DNA of 64,000 nucleotides from Pseudonocardia sp. (lineage in GTDB: Bacteria > Actinomycetota > Actinomycetes > Mycobacteriales > Pseudonocardiaceae): positions 17,491 through 81,490 of the forward strand of contig NZ_JAJCYB010000063.1 of the NCBI RefSeq assembly GCF_029263155.1, read 5' to 3'. Under the pieces are notes generated by a model. That model was not told where the DNA came from. It saw only the letters and a program-made list of their open reading frames with translations, and did no database searches. Of the stretch, positions 53,153 through 61,354 are shown in pieces. The position numbers were made by a program, and so were the translations under genes. The number at the start of each line of letters is the position of its first letter. Position 1 is the stretch's first letter.

Positions 53153-53741
53153 TATGCCGCCCCTCGAAGATGATCAGTTGGTCGTCGGGCAGGCTACTCG
53201 CAACGCCGACCTTCAGCGACCAATGCACGCCGAACGAGCACTTCCGTGTCAGAGCGGATGCTCCGGCCCGACCAGTGGCTGGCCGGGGTGTTCCTGCTGG
53301 TTGGCGTGCCGGTCTGTGTCGCCCCGTGCGGAGGCGTACTCGGCCGGGTGGTGCCCTTCCGATGACTCCGGCCCGGCCGTTCGTTCCTCGGCTCTGCGAC
53401 TCAGGGTCTGTGCATGGCGCAGCCATCGCAGCACCGTGCCGCGCGCGCTGGTCCGCCGGGCCTGCCGCCGCCACGCTTGCTGACCCGCTCGACGCGCCCG
53501 CCGTAGTGCCCACCGCTGAACTGCCCGTCGGTCACTCGTCCGTCGATGTTCTTCGAGGCCAGCCCACCCGGCGAGGTCATGCGCACTTCCGTGTCAAGGC
53601 GGACGCAGAGTCCCGGGTACTGACGGGCCGTATCGTCGCGTGCCCTCTGAGCTGGGCGTTCGTGCTAGCGCGTCTCGGGACGTGACGGGTGCTCCCGAGC
53701 CGCGTGCTCCGGGTTTGCTCCGCCCAACCACGCTGGGTCTC
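53153..53741. other. Mostly gene-free region with a direct repeat
   Basis: About 590 bases with no convincing gene. A 60-codon minus ORF (53401-53586, MTSPGGLASKNIDGRVTDGQ...) has no good Shine-Dalgarno. The direct repeat GCACTTCCGTGTCA lies at 53238 and 53583, 345 bases apart. Confidence 0.45.
53238..53603. repeat. Pair of 21-bp direct repeats
   Basis: GCACTTCCGTGTCAGAGCGGA (53238-53258) and GCACTTCCGTGTCAAGGCGGA (53583-53603) differ at two bases and are 345 bases apart. They may mark a small duplication or recombination scar just before the structured leader. Confidence 0.6.
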
Positions 53742-53885
53742 GTGTGGCATCCCGTCGACCTGGCAACGCCCGACCGCGCGGCGGCCCGGGGGCAGCCCTC
53801 GACGCAACCGCCGGCCGACGTCGTGCAGCTCTGCCCCCGGGACGTCGTGTGGTAGCCCCTCGGGGAGGTCGACGGGATGCCACAC
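53742..53885 (+). ncRNA. Structured leader RNA candidate, copy A
   Basis: The closing helix is 20 perfect pairs (53742-53761 with 53866-53885). The core ACCTGGCAACGCCCGACCGC is identical in copy B. An internal helix CCCGGGGGCAG/CTGCCCCCGGG (53785-53795 with 53831-53841) follows, then GACGTCGTGTGGTAGCCC. GGGGAGG and ATG 53877 of a short ORF (MPHPAIPETCPPGEGT) lie at the 3' side, with the ATG buried in the closing helix. Comparison with copy B shows compensating changes in both helices. Start-codon sequestration suggests a translational switch. Confidence 0.55.
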
Positions 53886-53977
53886 CCGGCCATCCCGGAG
53901 ACCTGCCCGCCCGGCGAGGGCACCGCTGTTGACGTTGACTGCGGGTACCCGGTTGCTTGCGGCCGTACCATTCGCCA

Positions 53978-54760
53978 ATGCGATATATCCCACCGGCGTC
54001 CTGGCCGCCGACTGCGGACGACGAACCGCCGAGCGACGGCTGGCGTCCTCCTCCCTATTGGGAGCCAAAGTCGAACTCGTTGCCGATCACACCGGACGGT
54101 CGCGGAAAGCTGGTTCGACCACGCTCGTCCGAAGAACCGAAAATGGAGAAGACTCCGCCGCAAGAGAGTCGCGACGACCACCGAGCTGCACAGCTTGTAA
54201 CTGCGGAGCGCATGCTCGGGATGTGGGCGCGTGCCGTCCAGAAAGATGCCCATAGCTACTACCAAGCGGCGATGCGTGCTGCATGGACTGATCGTGCGAT
54301 CGATCATGGCGAAGACTGGTCGCCGGACGAGGGCGACCTAGAAGTCGCCCTTGAGGAAGTTTGGATCCGAGGCTATCGCCTTGTCATGGGCAACTACCAG
54401 ATGGAGCGGTGGCTCCAACTGTGGCGCAAGCTGAACGACAAGACCGCTGAACCTGCGAGATATCGAGAACTTCGCAACGCCCTTGAGCATTTGGACGAGG
54501 CGTCCTTCAGCGGCGACCTGGTCGCTCGTCGCGCCCCTACCGGCAAGGCCTGGTCACTCGATGATCTGCCAGATAGAGAGCTCTCTCTGGGGTTTCACAA
54601 CTTGCACGTCGACAATGCGTTTGGTATCGCCGATCTAAAAGAGCTAACAGATGCGGCGCGCATCTACGCATCATTTGGCCGAGGGTTCAATGATGATTAC
54701 GAACCGTCCTCCGAGAATCTTGAGTGGCTGCGGCAATCGGACGACGATTGTCCCGATTGA
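53978..54760 (+). CDS. Unrecognized AT-richer protein with HEPN-like RNALEH motif
   Basis: A 260-aa protein from ATG 53978 (track start is an upstream TTG). The N-terminal 60 residues are Pro-rich and hydrophilic. The rest is helical with Trp-rich segments (GMWARAVQKDAHSYYQAAMRAAW, YQMERWLQLWRKLND) and RELRNALEHLDEASF (R166-x4-H171), the R-N-x-x-x-H pattern of HEPN-type RNases and toxins. Base composition is far lower in GC than its surroundings, so it was acquired recently. It begins directly after structured leader copy A. Function is unknown; an abortive-infection or toxin role is inference from the motif. Confidence 0.55.
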   Translation: MRYIPPASWPPTADDEPPSDGWRPPPYWEPKSNSLPITPDGRGKLVRPRSSEEPKMEKTPPQESRDDHRAAQLVTAERMLGMWARAVQKDAHSYYQAAMRAAWTDRAIDHGEDWSPDEGDLEVALEEVWIRGYRLVMGNYQMERWLQLWRKLNDKTAEPARYRELRNALEHLDEASFSGDLVARRAPTGKAWSLDDLPDRELSLGFHNLHVDNAFGIADLKELTDAARIYASFGRGFNDDYEPSSENLEWLRQSDDDCPD

Positions 54761-54769
54761 GGCGACTGC

Positions 54770-54851
54770 GCCGCGGAGACCGGCCGGAGGCCCGCATGAT
54801 CCGCGGCGCCGCAGGCGCCGCCTTGATCAGGAATGAAAAGTCTGAACACGG
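54770..54851 (+). repeat. Repeated hairpin module C, copy 1
   Basis: GACCGGCCGGAGGCC, then the hairpin GGCGCC-GCA-GGCGCC, then CTTGATCAGGAATGAAAAGTCTGAACAC. The same order of blocks recurs at 61355-61473. It lies immediately after the HEPN-like gene. It could be a terminator-like or recombination-associated repeat. Confidence 0.6.
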
Positions 54852-54894
54852 TGGCGGCGCGGCGCGCGGCGCAGTGGGCCCCAGGCATCGAGCG

Positions 54895-55533
54895 TCAAGC
54901 CGGGTAGTCCCAGGCGAACATGTCTAGTAGGACGAGCTGGCCGGTCGGGTTCGCGGTTTCGATGTTCACCTCGCCGCGGTACTTCGCGCTCGGCCGCAGG
55001 TCGTATGGGATTTCGGCCCCGTGCCGGCACTCCTGCATCGAGGAGGGCGGCGCCTCGGACACGCCGTCAGCCCCGATGGTGGACCACTCGTAGTACTTCG
55101 GTGAGCCGCCGTCTCGGAACGGGTCGTAGTCCCGGCTCGTCTCGATGCGGACCGACAGCACGAGCCTGTGGTCGCGCCCGGGCGAGGGCGTGAAGAACTC
55201 GTCGCCGTCGCAACCAGGGTCAACCTCGACCTTGTCGAGCACCAGGCGGATGCCCCACGTGTTCGGGTCGCCATCGTCGGGTCCGCCCCACTGCGCGACC
55301 TTGCCGAGCTGCTTGAGCAACAGGCCGCCGGGCAGCTCGACGCGCGGACCGTACAGCTCCTCCTGCTCAGGAGAGAGGGTGATCGGAGCAGGTGATGGAG
55401 TACCGCCAACGCCAGGGGCGGTGTCAACAGCCGGTGGGACGTTGAACGGCTCGGGCGGCGCCGGTTCCGAAGCGCACCCTGCCACGAGACCGAGAGCGGC
55501 GACGACAGCGGGGACGAGCGCAGCAGGCCGCAT
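54895..55533 (-). CDS. Secreted lipoprotein of unknown function
   Basis: A 212-aa lipoprotein with signal peptide and lipobox (AALGLVAGC, Cys at residue 20), a Pro-rich linker, and a domain containing GGLLLKQLGKVAQWG, IRLVLDKVEVDPGCDGDEFF and a second Cys in MQECRHGAEIPYDLRP. The pattern resembles extracellular DUF4352-like immunoglobulin folds that bind at the surface (partial hint only). ATG 55533 is a normal start. It is likely cargo of the element. Confidence 0.68.
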   Translation of the reverse strand: MRPAALVPAVVAALGLVAGCASEPAPPEPFNVPPAVDTAPGVGGTPSPAPITLSPEQEELYGPRVELPGGLLLKQLGKVAQWGGPDDGDPNTWGIRLVLDKVEVDPGCDGDEFFTPSPGRDHRLVLSVRIETSRDYDPFRDGGSPKYYEWSTIGADGVSEAPPSSMQECRHGAEIPYDLRPSAKYRGEVNIETANPTGQLVLLDMFAWDYPA

Positions 55534-56232
55534 GAACCCTCCAAGGTCGTGGATCTCTCCCTGTTGGCGTCGCTCCTCACGATCGACCCGTTACGGGCGC
55601 TCCGGCCGGTTCGCACGACTCGGTGACGTGACGCCGGGGCCTTGACAGCGGTGGATCCGGTGAGGTGGTCGATGACGGCATCAGCTCCACCCGCAACGAG
55701 GCGTCCGTGTTTCCCCTGCTTGTTGGCGTAGCCGATGGCGAGTACGCCGACTGCGTGGGCGGCGATGACGTCGGTGACGGAGTCTCCAACGAGGGCGCAT
55801 TGCGCGGGCTCGGCATCGAGCCGGCCGAGGGCGTCCCTCACGAAGTGCGGCGACGGCTTGAGCAGGCTCGGGTCCGGATCGTTTCGGGCGACGATGTCAT
55901 GCACGGTCAGGGCGTGGGCGTCGAGGAAGGTACGGATTGCTGCCTCGGAGTTGTTGCTGACGATCGTGACGGTGTGCCCGGTCGTCGTGAGTCCGGCCAG
56001 GGCTTCGGTGAGGCCTGGTGTCTTCGGCGCGGTGGCGACCGCCTCGACTTCGAGTTCTCGGAACCGCTGCTCGGTGACGTCGACGAGGCTGGGCGCGGCG
56101 GCCGCGACGTGGCGGATGACCGCGAACGGGTCGTCGGATTCCGCCAGATCGGGCGGCAGGACGACGCCGTGATCTTGGAGGGCTGCCGCGAACGCCCGCG
56201 TGACAGTCCTGGCCCCCACTCCCCCAAACACT

Positions 56233-57170
56233 GAGCCTTTGCCAACCCGATCATGAGTTGGCGATCATGAGGGTCTGAACTGCGGCAACGAGGGTGCCGG
56301 CGCGGGTCGGGCTGGCGCGGATCTTGCGGAGGATCTTCCAGTTCTTCAGCTCGGCGTTGGCCCGTTCGCCCGGGCCGCGTCGGCGGGCGTGGGCGGTGTT
56401 GACCGCCTTCTGTGTGGCCGACAAGCGTCGGCGGCGGCCGGTGTCGGGATCGATGCGGCGGCGGCGCTGCGGGACCCGGACCAACGGGCCGCCGCCCTGG
56501 TAGGCGGTGTCGGCCAGGGTCTGGATCTCGGCGTGGTTGAGCGCGTCGATGATGCCGTGCTCGCGGGCGGCGCCCATGTCGTGACGGGCTCCGGGCAGCG
56601 GCGGGGAGATCCACACCAGCCGACCGGCGGGGTCGGCGATGACCTGCACGTTCAGGCCGTGGCACTTGTGCTTGCCCGAGTAGTAGGGCCGGTCCCGTCC
56701 GCCGGTCATGCCGACGCGGTCGATCCGCAGCAGGGTGCCGTCGAGGATCACGTGGGCCTTGCGGCGGGCGATCTCGATGGCCTGGGCGAGGGTGGGCGCC
56801 ATCGCGGCGAGTAGCGCGAGGGCCTCGCGCAGGTAGCGGTACACCGTGGAGGTCCCGACGCCGAAACCGCAGGCCAGGTCGGCGTAGGTCTCGCCTTTGC
56901 GCAGGTGGGCGACCACGAGCAGGGCTTGGCGGCCTGGGTCCAGTCGCCGCCAGCGGGTGCCCTTGCTGGTGCGGTGGGCGCGCAACAGATCGGTGAGCAT
57001 GATCAGCGCACGGGTGGACACGGTCATCCCGGAGGGGTAAGACATCACGACGAAGCTCCTGGCCAGGCGAGTTGATCTAGGCAATCGCCCGTCTACCAGG
57101 AGCTTCACCCATGCACGGAGCCGACACGCCGCACAACCGCCACACTTGCTGACGAGGTTGGCAAAGGCTC
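56233..57170 (-). mobile_element. IS5-family (ISL2-type) insertion sequence
   Basis: A 938-bp element with perfect-looking terminal repeats GAGCCTTTGCCAACC / GGTTGGCAAAGGCTC and a 3-bp ACT duplication (56230-56232, 57171-57173), which fits the ANT target type of the ISL2 subgroup. The boundaries are supported by exact restoration of the HAD frame. Confidence 0.85.
56251..57045 (-). CDS. IS5-family transposase
   Basis: Transposase of 264 aa. An N-terminal HTH (GETYADLACGFGVGTSTVYRYLREA) is followed by a DDE_4-type catalytic core: VILDGTLLRIDRVG (first Asp), ISPPLPGARHDMGAAREHG, TLADTAYQGGGPLVRVP (second Asp), and GPGERANAELKNWKIL (Glu). ATG 57045 has AGGAGC about 9 bases upstream; the track start at 57108 extends into the inverted-repeat region. 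Intact. Confidence 0.92.
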   Translation of the reverse strand: MSYPSGMTVSTRALIMLTDLLRAHRTSKGTRWRRLDPGRQALLVVAHLRKGETYADLACGFGVGTSTVYRYLREALALLAAMAPTLAQAIEIARRKAHVILDGTLLRIDRVGMTGGRDRPYYSGKHKCHGLNVQVIADPAGRLVWISPPLPGARHDMGAAREHGIIDALNHAEIQTLADTAYQGGGPLVRVPQRRRRIDPDTGRRRRLSATQKAVNTAHARRRGPGERANAELKNWKILRKIRASPTRAGTLVAAVQTLMIANS

Positions 57171-57237
57171 ACTGCGCAGACCGGCCCGTCGAAGTCGAGC
57201 AGGATGTGCCGCCGTGTCGCGAGCAGCTCGGCGATTG

Positions 57238-58075
57238 TCATCGGTGTGGCTCGCGGGCGACCGTCGTCCAATGGCTTTCGAACCACAGCCGGCACTGCGC
57301 GACGTACTGCGAGGCCATGGAGTCGGGGTCGGCGTCGCCGGCGTGGTGGAACAGCACGGTGTCCTTGCCCATCAGGTCCCACATCGGCACCTGTTCGCCG
57401 TCGAGCTTCACGGTGTGCTCCTGCACTGGGTATAAGCCGAAGAACGCGTCGGTGCCGTTGATCAGATAGAGCTTGAACAGCGGCACGGCCGGCGCGACGC
57501 GGATCTCGGCCTGCACGTTCTCGACCAGGCCGAGTTCGCCGAGTTCGTTGGTCGCCTCGACGATCGCCTCGGTGTGCCGGCGCATGATCCCCGTGGCGCG
57601 CTCGCGGAAGGCGGGGCTGTCGGCGAGGCCCTCGACGGTGGCGGGCAGGCTCCACGGCACGGCCGGGTTGGGCACGAGGATGCGGACCTGGATCGACTCG
57701 GGCCGCAGCCGGCCGGCGCGGACCTTGTCCAGGGCTCGGAGATCGCGTTGTTCAGCGTCTCGCCGGAGAAGCCGGCGAAGTCCACCGACACCTTCGATGC
57801 CTCGAACGCGCGCTCGAGGTGCAGTCGCAACCCGACCGGGCGCTCGGTGCGCTCACGGACGTAGACCCCGCTCCCCTACCGCGAGACGACGAGGCTCTCG
57901 TCGCGCAGCAGCCGGATCGCCTGCTGCACCGTCATGCGGGCCACGCCGTAGTGCTTCGCCAGCTCCGGCCCGGACGGCAGCTTCTCCCCCGGCTCGAACC
58001 GCCGGGTCAGGATCGCGGCCCGCAGCGAGTTCGCCACCTGTTGATACGGCGACCGCGGGTCGTCGGTGGCGAGCT
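57238..58075 (-). pseudogene. Decayed GntR-family regulator gene
   Basis: The N-terminal winged helix is recognizable: SPYQQVANSLRAAILTRRFEPGEKLPSGPELAKHYGVARMTVQQAIRLLRDESLVVSR. An in-frame TAG (57876-57878) follows where Gln is expected before GSGVYVRERTERP. A one-base deletion near 57735 then shifts the frame before LDKVRAGRLRPESIQVRILVP. The C-terminal part (to 57238) is intact over 145 codons. It overlaps the HAD gene by ATGA. The original protein would have been a GntR repressor with a C-terminal sensor domain controlling the HAD partner. Confidence 0.75.
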
Positions 58076-58196
58076 GACTCTGTTCGCCGACTACAACGAA
58101 CTGGTGCGTCTGTGGGACGCGCTCGCCGACGCGACCGTCGAGCTGGAGCTTGCCCGGATGGGCACGACGAGGCCGGGGCCGGGTAGCGCGGCCTGA
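58076..58196 (+). pseudogene. 3' fragment of a rightward gene
   Basis: A + strand frame encodes LFADYNELVRLWDALADATVELELARM and ends PGSAA before TGA 58194-58196. It looks like the helical C terminus of a regulator-type protein. The 5' part is missing: upstream sequence belongs to the opposite-strand GntR gene, so a deletion junction lies near 58076. Confidence 0.4.
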
Positions 58197-58392
58197 CCGT
58201 CCGGGCGGATAAGCCCGACCAACCATTTCAGAAGAATGGTATTCCGGTGCGGGCCGTGCTGTGCCGGAAACCGGCGAATCACGAGGAGCCGGTCAACTGT
58301 GGACCTCTGCCAACCAATTGCGGGGGGTTGAACGGGGGCCGATAGCCACCACGTGCCGGGCGACCCGCTCAATCAACCAGCGCGGGGCCGGA

Positions 58393-58523
58393 GCGCCATC
58401 TCCTCAACCTGGCAACGCCCGACCGCCCCGGGTGCACCCTACTGCCGATCCGCCGGCGATCCTGTCAGGCGTGCACCCGGGGACGTCGTGCGGTAGCCCA
58501 ACGGGAGGTTGAGGAGATGGCGC
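58393..58523 (+). ncRNA. Structured leader RNA candidate, copy B
   Basis: The closing helix is 18 perfect pairs (58393-58410 with 58506-58523). It has the same ACCTGGCAACGCCCGACCGC core as copy A, the inner helix CCCCGGGTGCAC/GTGCACCCGGGG, then GACGTCGTGCGGTAGCCC. GGGAGG precedes ATG 58517 by 8 bases, and that ATG sits in the closing helix. It starts a short ORF (MARTPHPSPHRRPLCFPTISETCPSGEDATV). The ORF's ISETCPSGEDAT parallels IPETCPPGEGTA of copy A. Both ORFs run into unrelated cargo. Confidence 0.55.
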
Positions 58524-58611
58524 GTACCCCGCACCCATCACCCCACCGCCGCCCGCTCTGCTTCCCCACCATCTCCGAGACCTGCCCGTCCGGCGAGGAC
58601 GCCACCGTCCC

Positions 58612-59358
58612 CTATACCTCGGCAGCTACGTCCTTTAGAAACTGCCGCGCTTCACTGATCAAGGCAGGCATATCCGCCTTTAGATCAAGAGAGGCCGATC
58701 CGTAACTGATTCGGTCATGCTGCAAAAGGTCGACGTGATTGAAGATGGTCAACGCATCTGGGTGAGGCTTCCCAAAGACAGTGCCTAGAGCCCGATCTTC
58801 GATGTGCTCGTACGCATTTCTGATGCTATTGACTGCCGCCTGCTTCGCAATCACGGTCGGCGGCACAGAAACTGTCGAATGCAGCATGCTGGACGCCTTC
58901 TCGATCATGTCGCAAACCCGCCCCAGGGCAACCACGGCGAGCTCGACGGCGGATATCAGACCGAAAAGCTCCCGGCGAATGGCAGGACCCGCGAGGCCGT
59001 CCCCTGCAAGCACCTGCCTGCGTCGCTCGACATCGCCCAGGAGGACATTCGCTGCGTCTAGCCGACGAGCGGCTGCCAAGAGGTACCGGACCTTATCATC
59101 GGCGCCACCGGCACCTATCGACATCCATATCCAAAGGACGGGAGTGATCGGTACGTACTCGCCGTCAGCGAACGCGGTGGCCTCTCGCTCATCGATTGCG
59201 TCCAGCTCGATCTCGAGACCGCCCGGCTCGATAGAGAAGTCATCACCGGGCCTCAGGTGAACTCGTCGGCCGTCGTCTGACTCGCCGTGCCGCAATGTGC
59301 GACCGAAGACCGTAGTACCTTCACGGCGCACTGGAACGATTCTGAACCAGATAACCAA
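58612..59358 (-). CDS. Unrecognized protein with HEPN-like RNAYEH motif
   Basis: A 248-aa protein. The track start is TTG 59358; an ATT at 59367 with GGAGGT 7 bases upstream is a possible alternative. The N-terminal 70 residues are beta-rich (VIWFRIVPVRREGTTVFGRTLRHG), and the rest is helical. NSIRNAYEHIEDRALG (R180-x4-H185) has the HEPN R-N-x-x-x-H pattern and parallels RNALEHLDE in the 53978 gene. It ends inside the region just downstream of leader copy B, on the opposite strand. Lower GC than the chromosome. A toxin or defence role is inference. Confidence 0.55.
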   Translation of the reverse strand: MVIWFRIVPVRREGTTVFGRTLRHGESDDGRRVHLRPGDDFSIEPGGLEIELDAIDEREATAFADGEYVPITPVLWIWMSIGAGGADDKVRYLLAAARRLDAANVLLGDVERRRQVLAGDGLAGPAIRRELFGLISAVELAVVALGRVCDMIEKASSMLHSTVSVPPTVIAKQAAVNSIRNAYEHIEDRALGTVFGKPHPDALTIFNHVDLLQHDRISYGSASLDLKADMPALISEARQFLKDVAAEV

Positions 59359-59390
59359 GTCGTCAATTCGACCGACCTCCGCAGTAGTGT

Positions 59391-61002
59391 TGAGCCTGGA
59401 TCCACCGCCGCAGTTCGCGTTACGCGCTGGTTGATCTTCTGGGTGGGTTGGTGGGAGAAGGTCGTGGTTGAGCTGCCGGTCTGTCCGGCTCTTCCACTGC
59501 TGGTTCTCCGGTCGGGCCCCGGTGGGGGGCGGTGGTCAGGAGGCGGCGGGGAGTGGGTCGTGCAGGGCGCGGCGGAACAGTTCGTCCAGGCCCGGTTCCC
59601 AGGGCCAGTCGCGCGGTAGGTGGAGGACCTGGCGGTGCGCGGAGTGCGCGACCCGGGCCGGGGTGGCGATCAGTCGGGTGCGCAGGGTCGCGGTGCGTTC
59701 TCGGGCGTGTCGTCCGCCGGCCAGGACGCCGGCGGCGCGGGTGAGGTTGTGGGAGATCGCGGCGCAGACCAGCCAGGCGCTGTTCGCGGCGAACGAACCC
59801 GAGGGCAGGTGCGCGAGTGGGCCGTTCTTGAGCTCGGCGATGACCTGCTCGATGATGGCGTGGTCGCGGTGGGTGGCCTCCGCGGTCAGCATCGGCTCAC
59901 CGCTGTCGGTGAACACCGCGTGGTAGCGGTAGACCGCGAACGCTTCGGTCTGTCCGGCCGCGACGGTGCGGGGGTTGAGCCGCCGCACGCGGCGCACGAT
60001 CAGCCGGGCGGTGACGTGCTCGCGTCGGCGGCGGCCGGTGAACGCGGTGAACACCACCTCGGCGACCTCGGCGTCGGAGACCCAGCGCTGCTCGTCGTCG
60101 TCCCAGATGGCGTTCGGGTAGCGGATCGCGGTCCACGCGGTCTCGTCGATGCGGGTGATGGCCCGGGTCACGGTCTTGGTGAGTCGGGCGGTGACCGAGA
60201 ACCGGGCCCCGGCCCGGCGGCAGGTGTTGATGATGTCGTAGCCGTAGTAGGCCGAGTCCGCGCGCACCAGCGTCATCGCGTGCCGCGCCGTGCCGGCGCC
60301 GGCGCGTCGGGCGGTGGCCAGCGCGTCGGCGAGCAGCTTCGCGGCGCCGCGGGCGGAGTTGGTGGATCCCTTGCGCAGCCGGGTCGCCGCGATCACCGGC
60401 GCGCAGGTCGGGGTGGAGAGCACCGCGAGCAGCGCGTTGAGTCCTTTGACGCCGGTGTAGCCGCGCCCGGCGCCCTGCTTGGCGTAGCCGTAGGTCTGGC
60501 GCACGGTGTCATCGATGTCGACGAACACGATCTGCTCGGCGCCGGGCAGCAGCGGCGTCGCCGCCGCCAACCGGGCGAGGAGCCGGGCGGCGACGGAGTC
60601 GAGTTGGCGGACGTGACCGAAGGTGAACCGGCGCAGGAACGTGCCCAACGTCGACGGGGCCCGGACGTCGTCGAACACCCGGCCCATGCCGCCGTGGCGC
60701 AGCAGGTCCATGTCGGTGATCGAGTCCGCACCCGCGACCATCCCGCCGATCAGGGCGGTGATCTTCGCGGCGGCGTTCGCGGTGCCCGCCCCGGCCAGGG
60801 TGAGCCCGGAGGTCAGCAGCGTCGTGAGGCCACACCGGGCGGCCAACGCCATGATCGGCACCAGGCCGACACACGACACGAGGTTGGGATCATCGAACCG
60901 CACGCTGATCGCGGAACGGGCGTGGGATAGTCGCATCCAGCGGATGCCCTTCTGTGTGGGATCGATGTGACCGTGGTAAGCCACATTCTCCCAGCTCAGA
61001 GG
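59391..61002 (-). mobile_element. IS1380-type insertion sequence (ends approximate)
   Basis: The transposase gene is flanked by weakly matching ends (TTGAGCCTGGATCC on the left against CTGAGCTGGGAGAA read from the right). No target duplication is evident. The limits are therefore approximate. It lies between the HEPN-like gene and the 84-aa gene. Confidence 0.55.
59536..60936 (-). CDS. IS1380-family transposase
   Basis: DDE transposase of 466 aa from ATG 60936 (ATG 60984 would add 16 residues). Diagnostic strings: FDDPNLVSCVGLVPIMALAARCGL at the N terminus, EQIVFVDIDDTVRQTYGYAKQGAGRGYTG (first Asp), VRADSAYYGYDIINTCRRAGARFSVT (second Asp region), and HAIIEQVIAELKNGPLAHLPSGSFAANSAWL (Glu-containing C-terminal block). 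Length and frame are intact. Confidence 0.92.
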   Translation of the reverse strand: MRLSHARSAISVRFDDPNLVSCVGLVPIMALAARCGLTTLLTSGLTLAGAGTANAAAKITALIGGMVAGADSITDMDLLRHGGMGRVFDDVRAPSTLGTFLRRFTFGHVRQLDSVAARLLARLAAATPLLPGAEQIVFVDIDDTVRQTYGYAKQGAGRGYTGVKGLNALLAVLSTPTCAPVIAATRLRKGSTNSARGAAKLLADALATARRAGAGTARHAMTLVRADSAYYGYDIINTCRRAGARFSVTARLTKTVTRAITRIDETAWTAIRYPNAIWDDDEQRWVSDAEVAEVVFTAFTGRRRREHVTARLIVRRVRRLNPRTVAAGQTEAFAVYRYHAVFTDSGEPMLTAEATHRDHAIIEQVIAELKNGPLAHLPSGSFAANSAWLVCAAISHNLTRAAGVLAGGRHARERTATLRTRLIATPARVAHSAHRQVLHLPRDWPWEPGLDELFRRALHDPLPAAS

Positions 61003-61035
61003 GGCATTCGTGCGTTCCGACCCACCCTTACAGAC

Positions 61036-61290
61036 TCATTTCGGCGGTGCATCCAGGCTGAGACTGACGGCCGCAAGGGGCATCATCATCACGATCTGGT
61101 CGCCCTCGAACAGAGGGATTCGAGGCGGTTCGCCGTCCGCTGGGTCGGCTTCCCGGACGAATACCCGATTGCCCTCGCGTTCTTCCAGGACAACGTTCTT
61201 TGGTTCGTCGGATCCCTCAATCTTCACTTTGCCCAGCCAGCCAACGGGCACGGGCGGTGTTCCTTGTGGATCCTTAAGGCTATCTGACAC
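61036..61290 (-). CDS. Small hypothetical protein (84 aa)
   Basis: From GTG 61290: VSDSLKDPQGTPPVPVGWLGKV followed by beta-rich sequence (NVVLEEREGNRVFVRE, IPLFEGDQIVMMMPLAAVSL). It looks like a small SH3/OB-type fold, family unknown. Before insertion of the IS1380-type element it may have been upstream of, and cotranscribed with, the HEPN-like gene at 58612. AT-richer than the chromosome. The track ORF to 61452 extends into repeat module C. Confidence 0.5.
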   Translation of the reverse strand: MSDSLKDPQGTPPVPVGWLGKVKIEGSDEPKNVVLEEREGNRVFVREADPADGEPPRIPLFEGDQIVMMMPLAAVSLSLDAPPK

Positions 61291-61354
61291 GGTCGTACGG
61301 TAGCGGACTCGGCGCCTCAAACGTCGCGTGATTGCGGCTTCTCGCAGCCGCGCG

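Larger units (their letters stand above)
55650..57241 (-). pseudogene. HAD-family hydrolase gene split by IS5-type element
   Basis: The N-terminal part (ATG 57241) reads MTIAELLATRRHILLDFDGPVCA, containing the HAD nucleophile motif DFDGPV. After the IS the frame resumes VFGGVGARTVTRAFAAALQDHG, with VTIVSNNSEAAIRTFL (motif II) and LLKPSPHFVRDALGRL plus CALVGDSVTDVIAA (motifs III/IV). Joining at a single ACT restores GPVCAVFGG exactly. The frame runs on past the domain end, so the 3' terminus is also degraded or shifted. ATG 57241 overlapped the GntR gene stop, showing a former GntR-HAD operon. Confidence 0.8.

Noticed and set aside
53742-58523. SAM-I/SAM-IV riboswitch identity for the structured leaders
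   Set aside because: A GGCAAC...ACCGC...CCCGGG string is similar, but the kink-turn helix and upstream P2 half are missing, and no methionine gene follows. Kept as unknown structured RNA.
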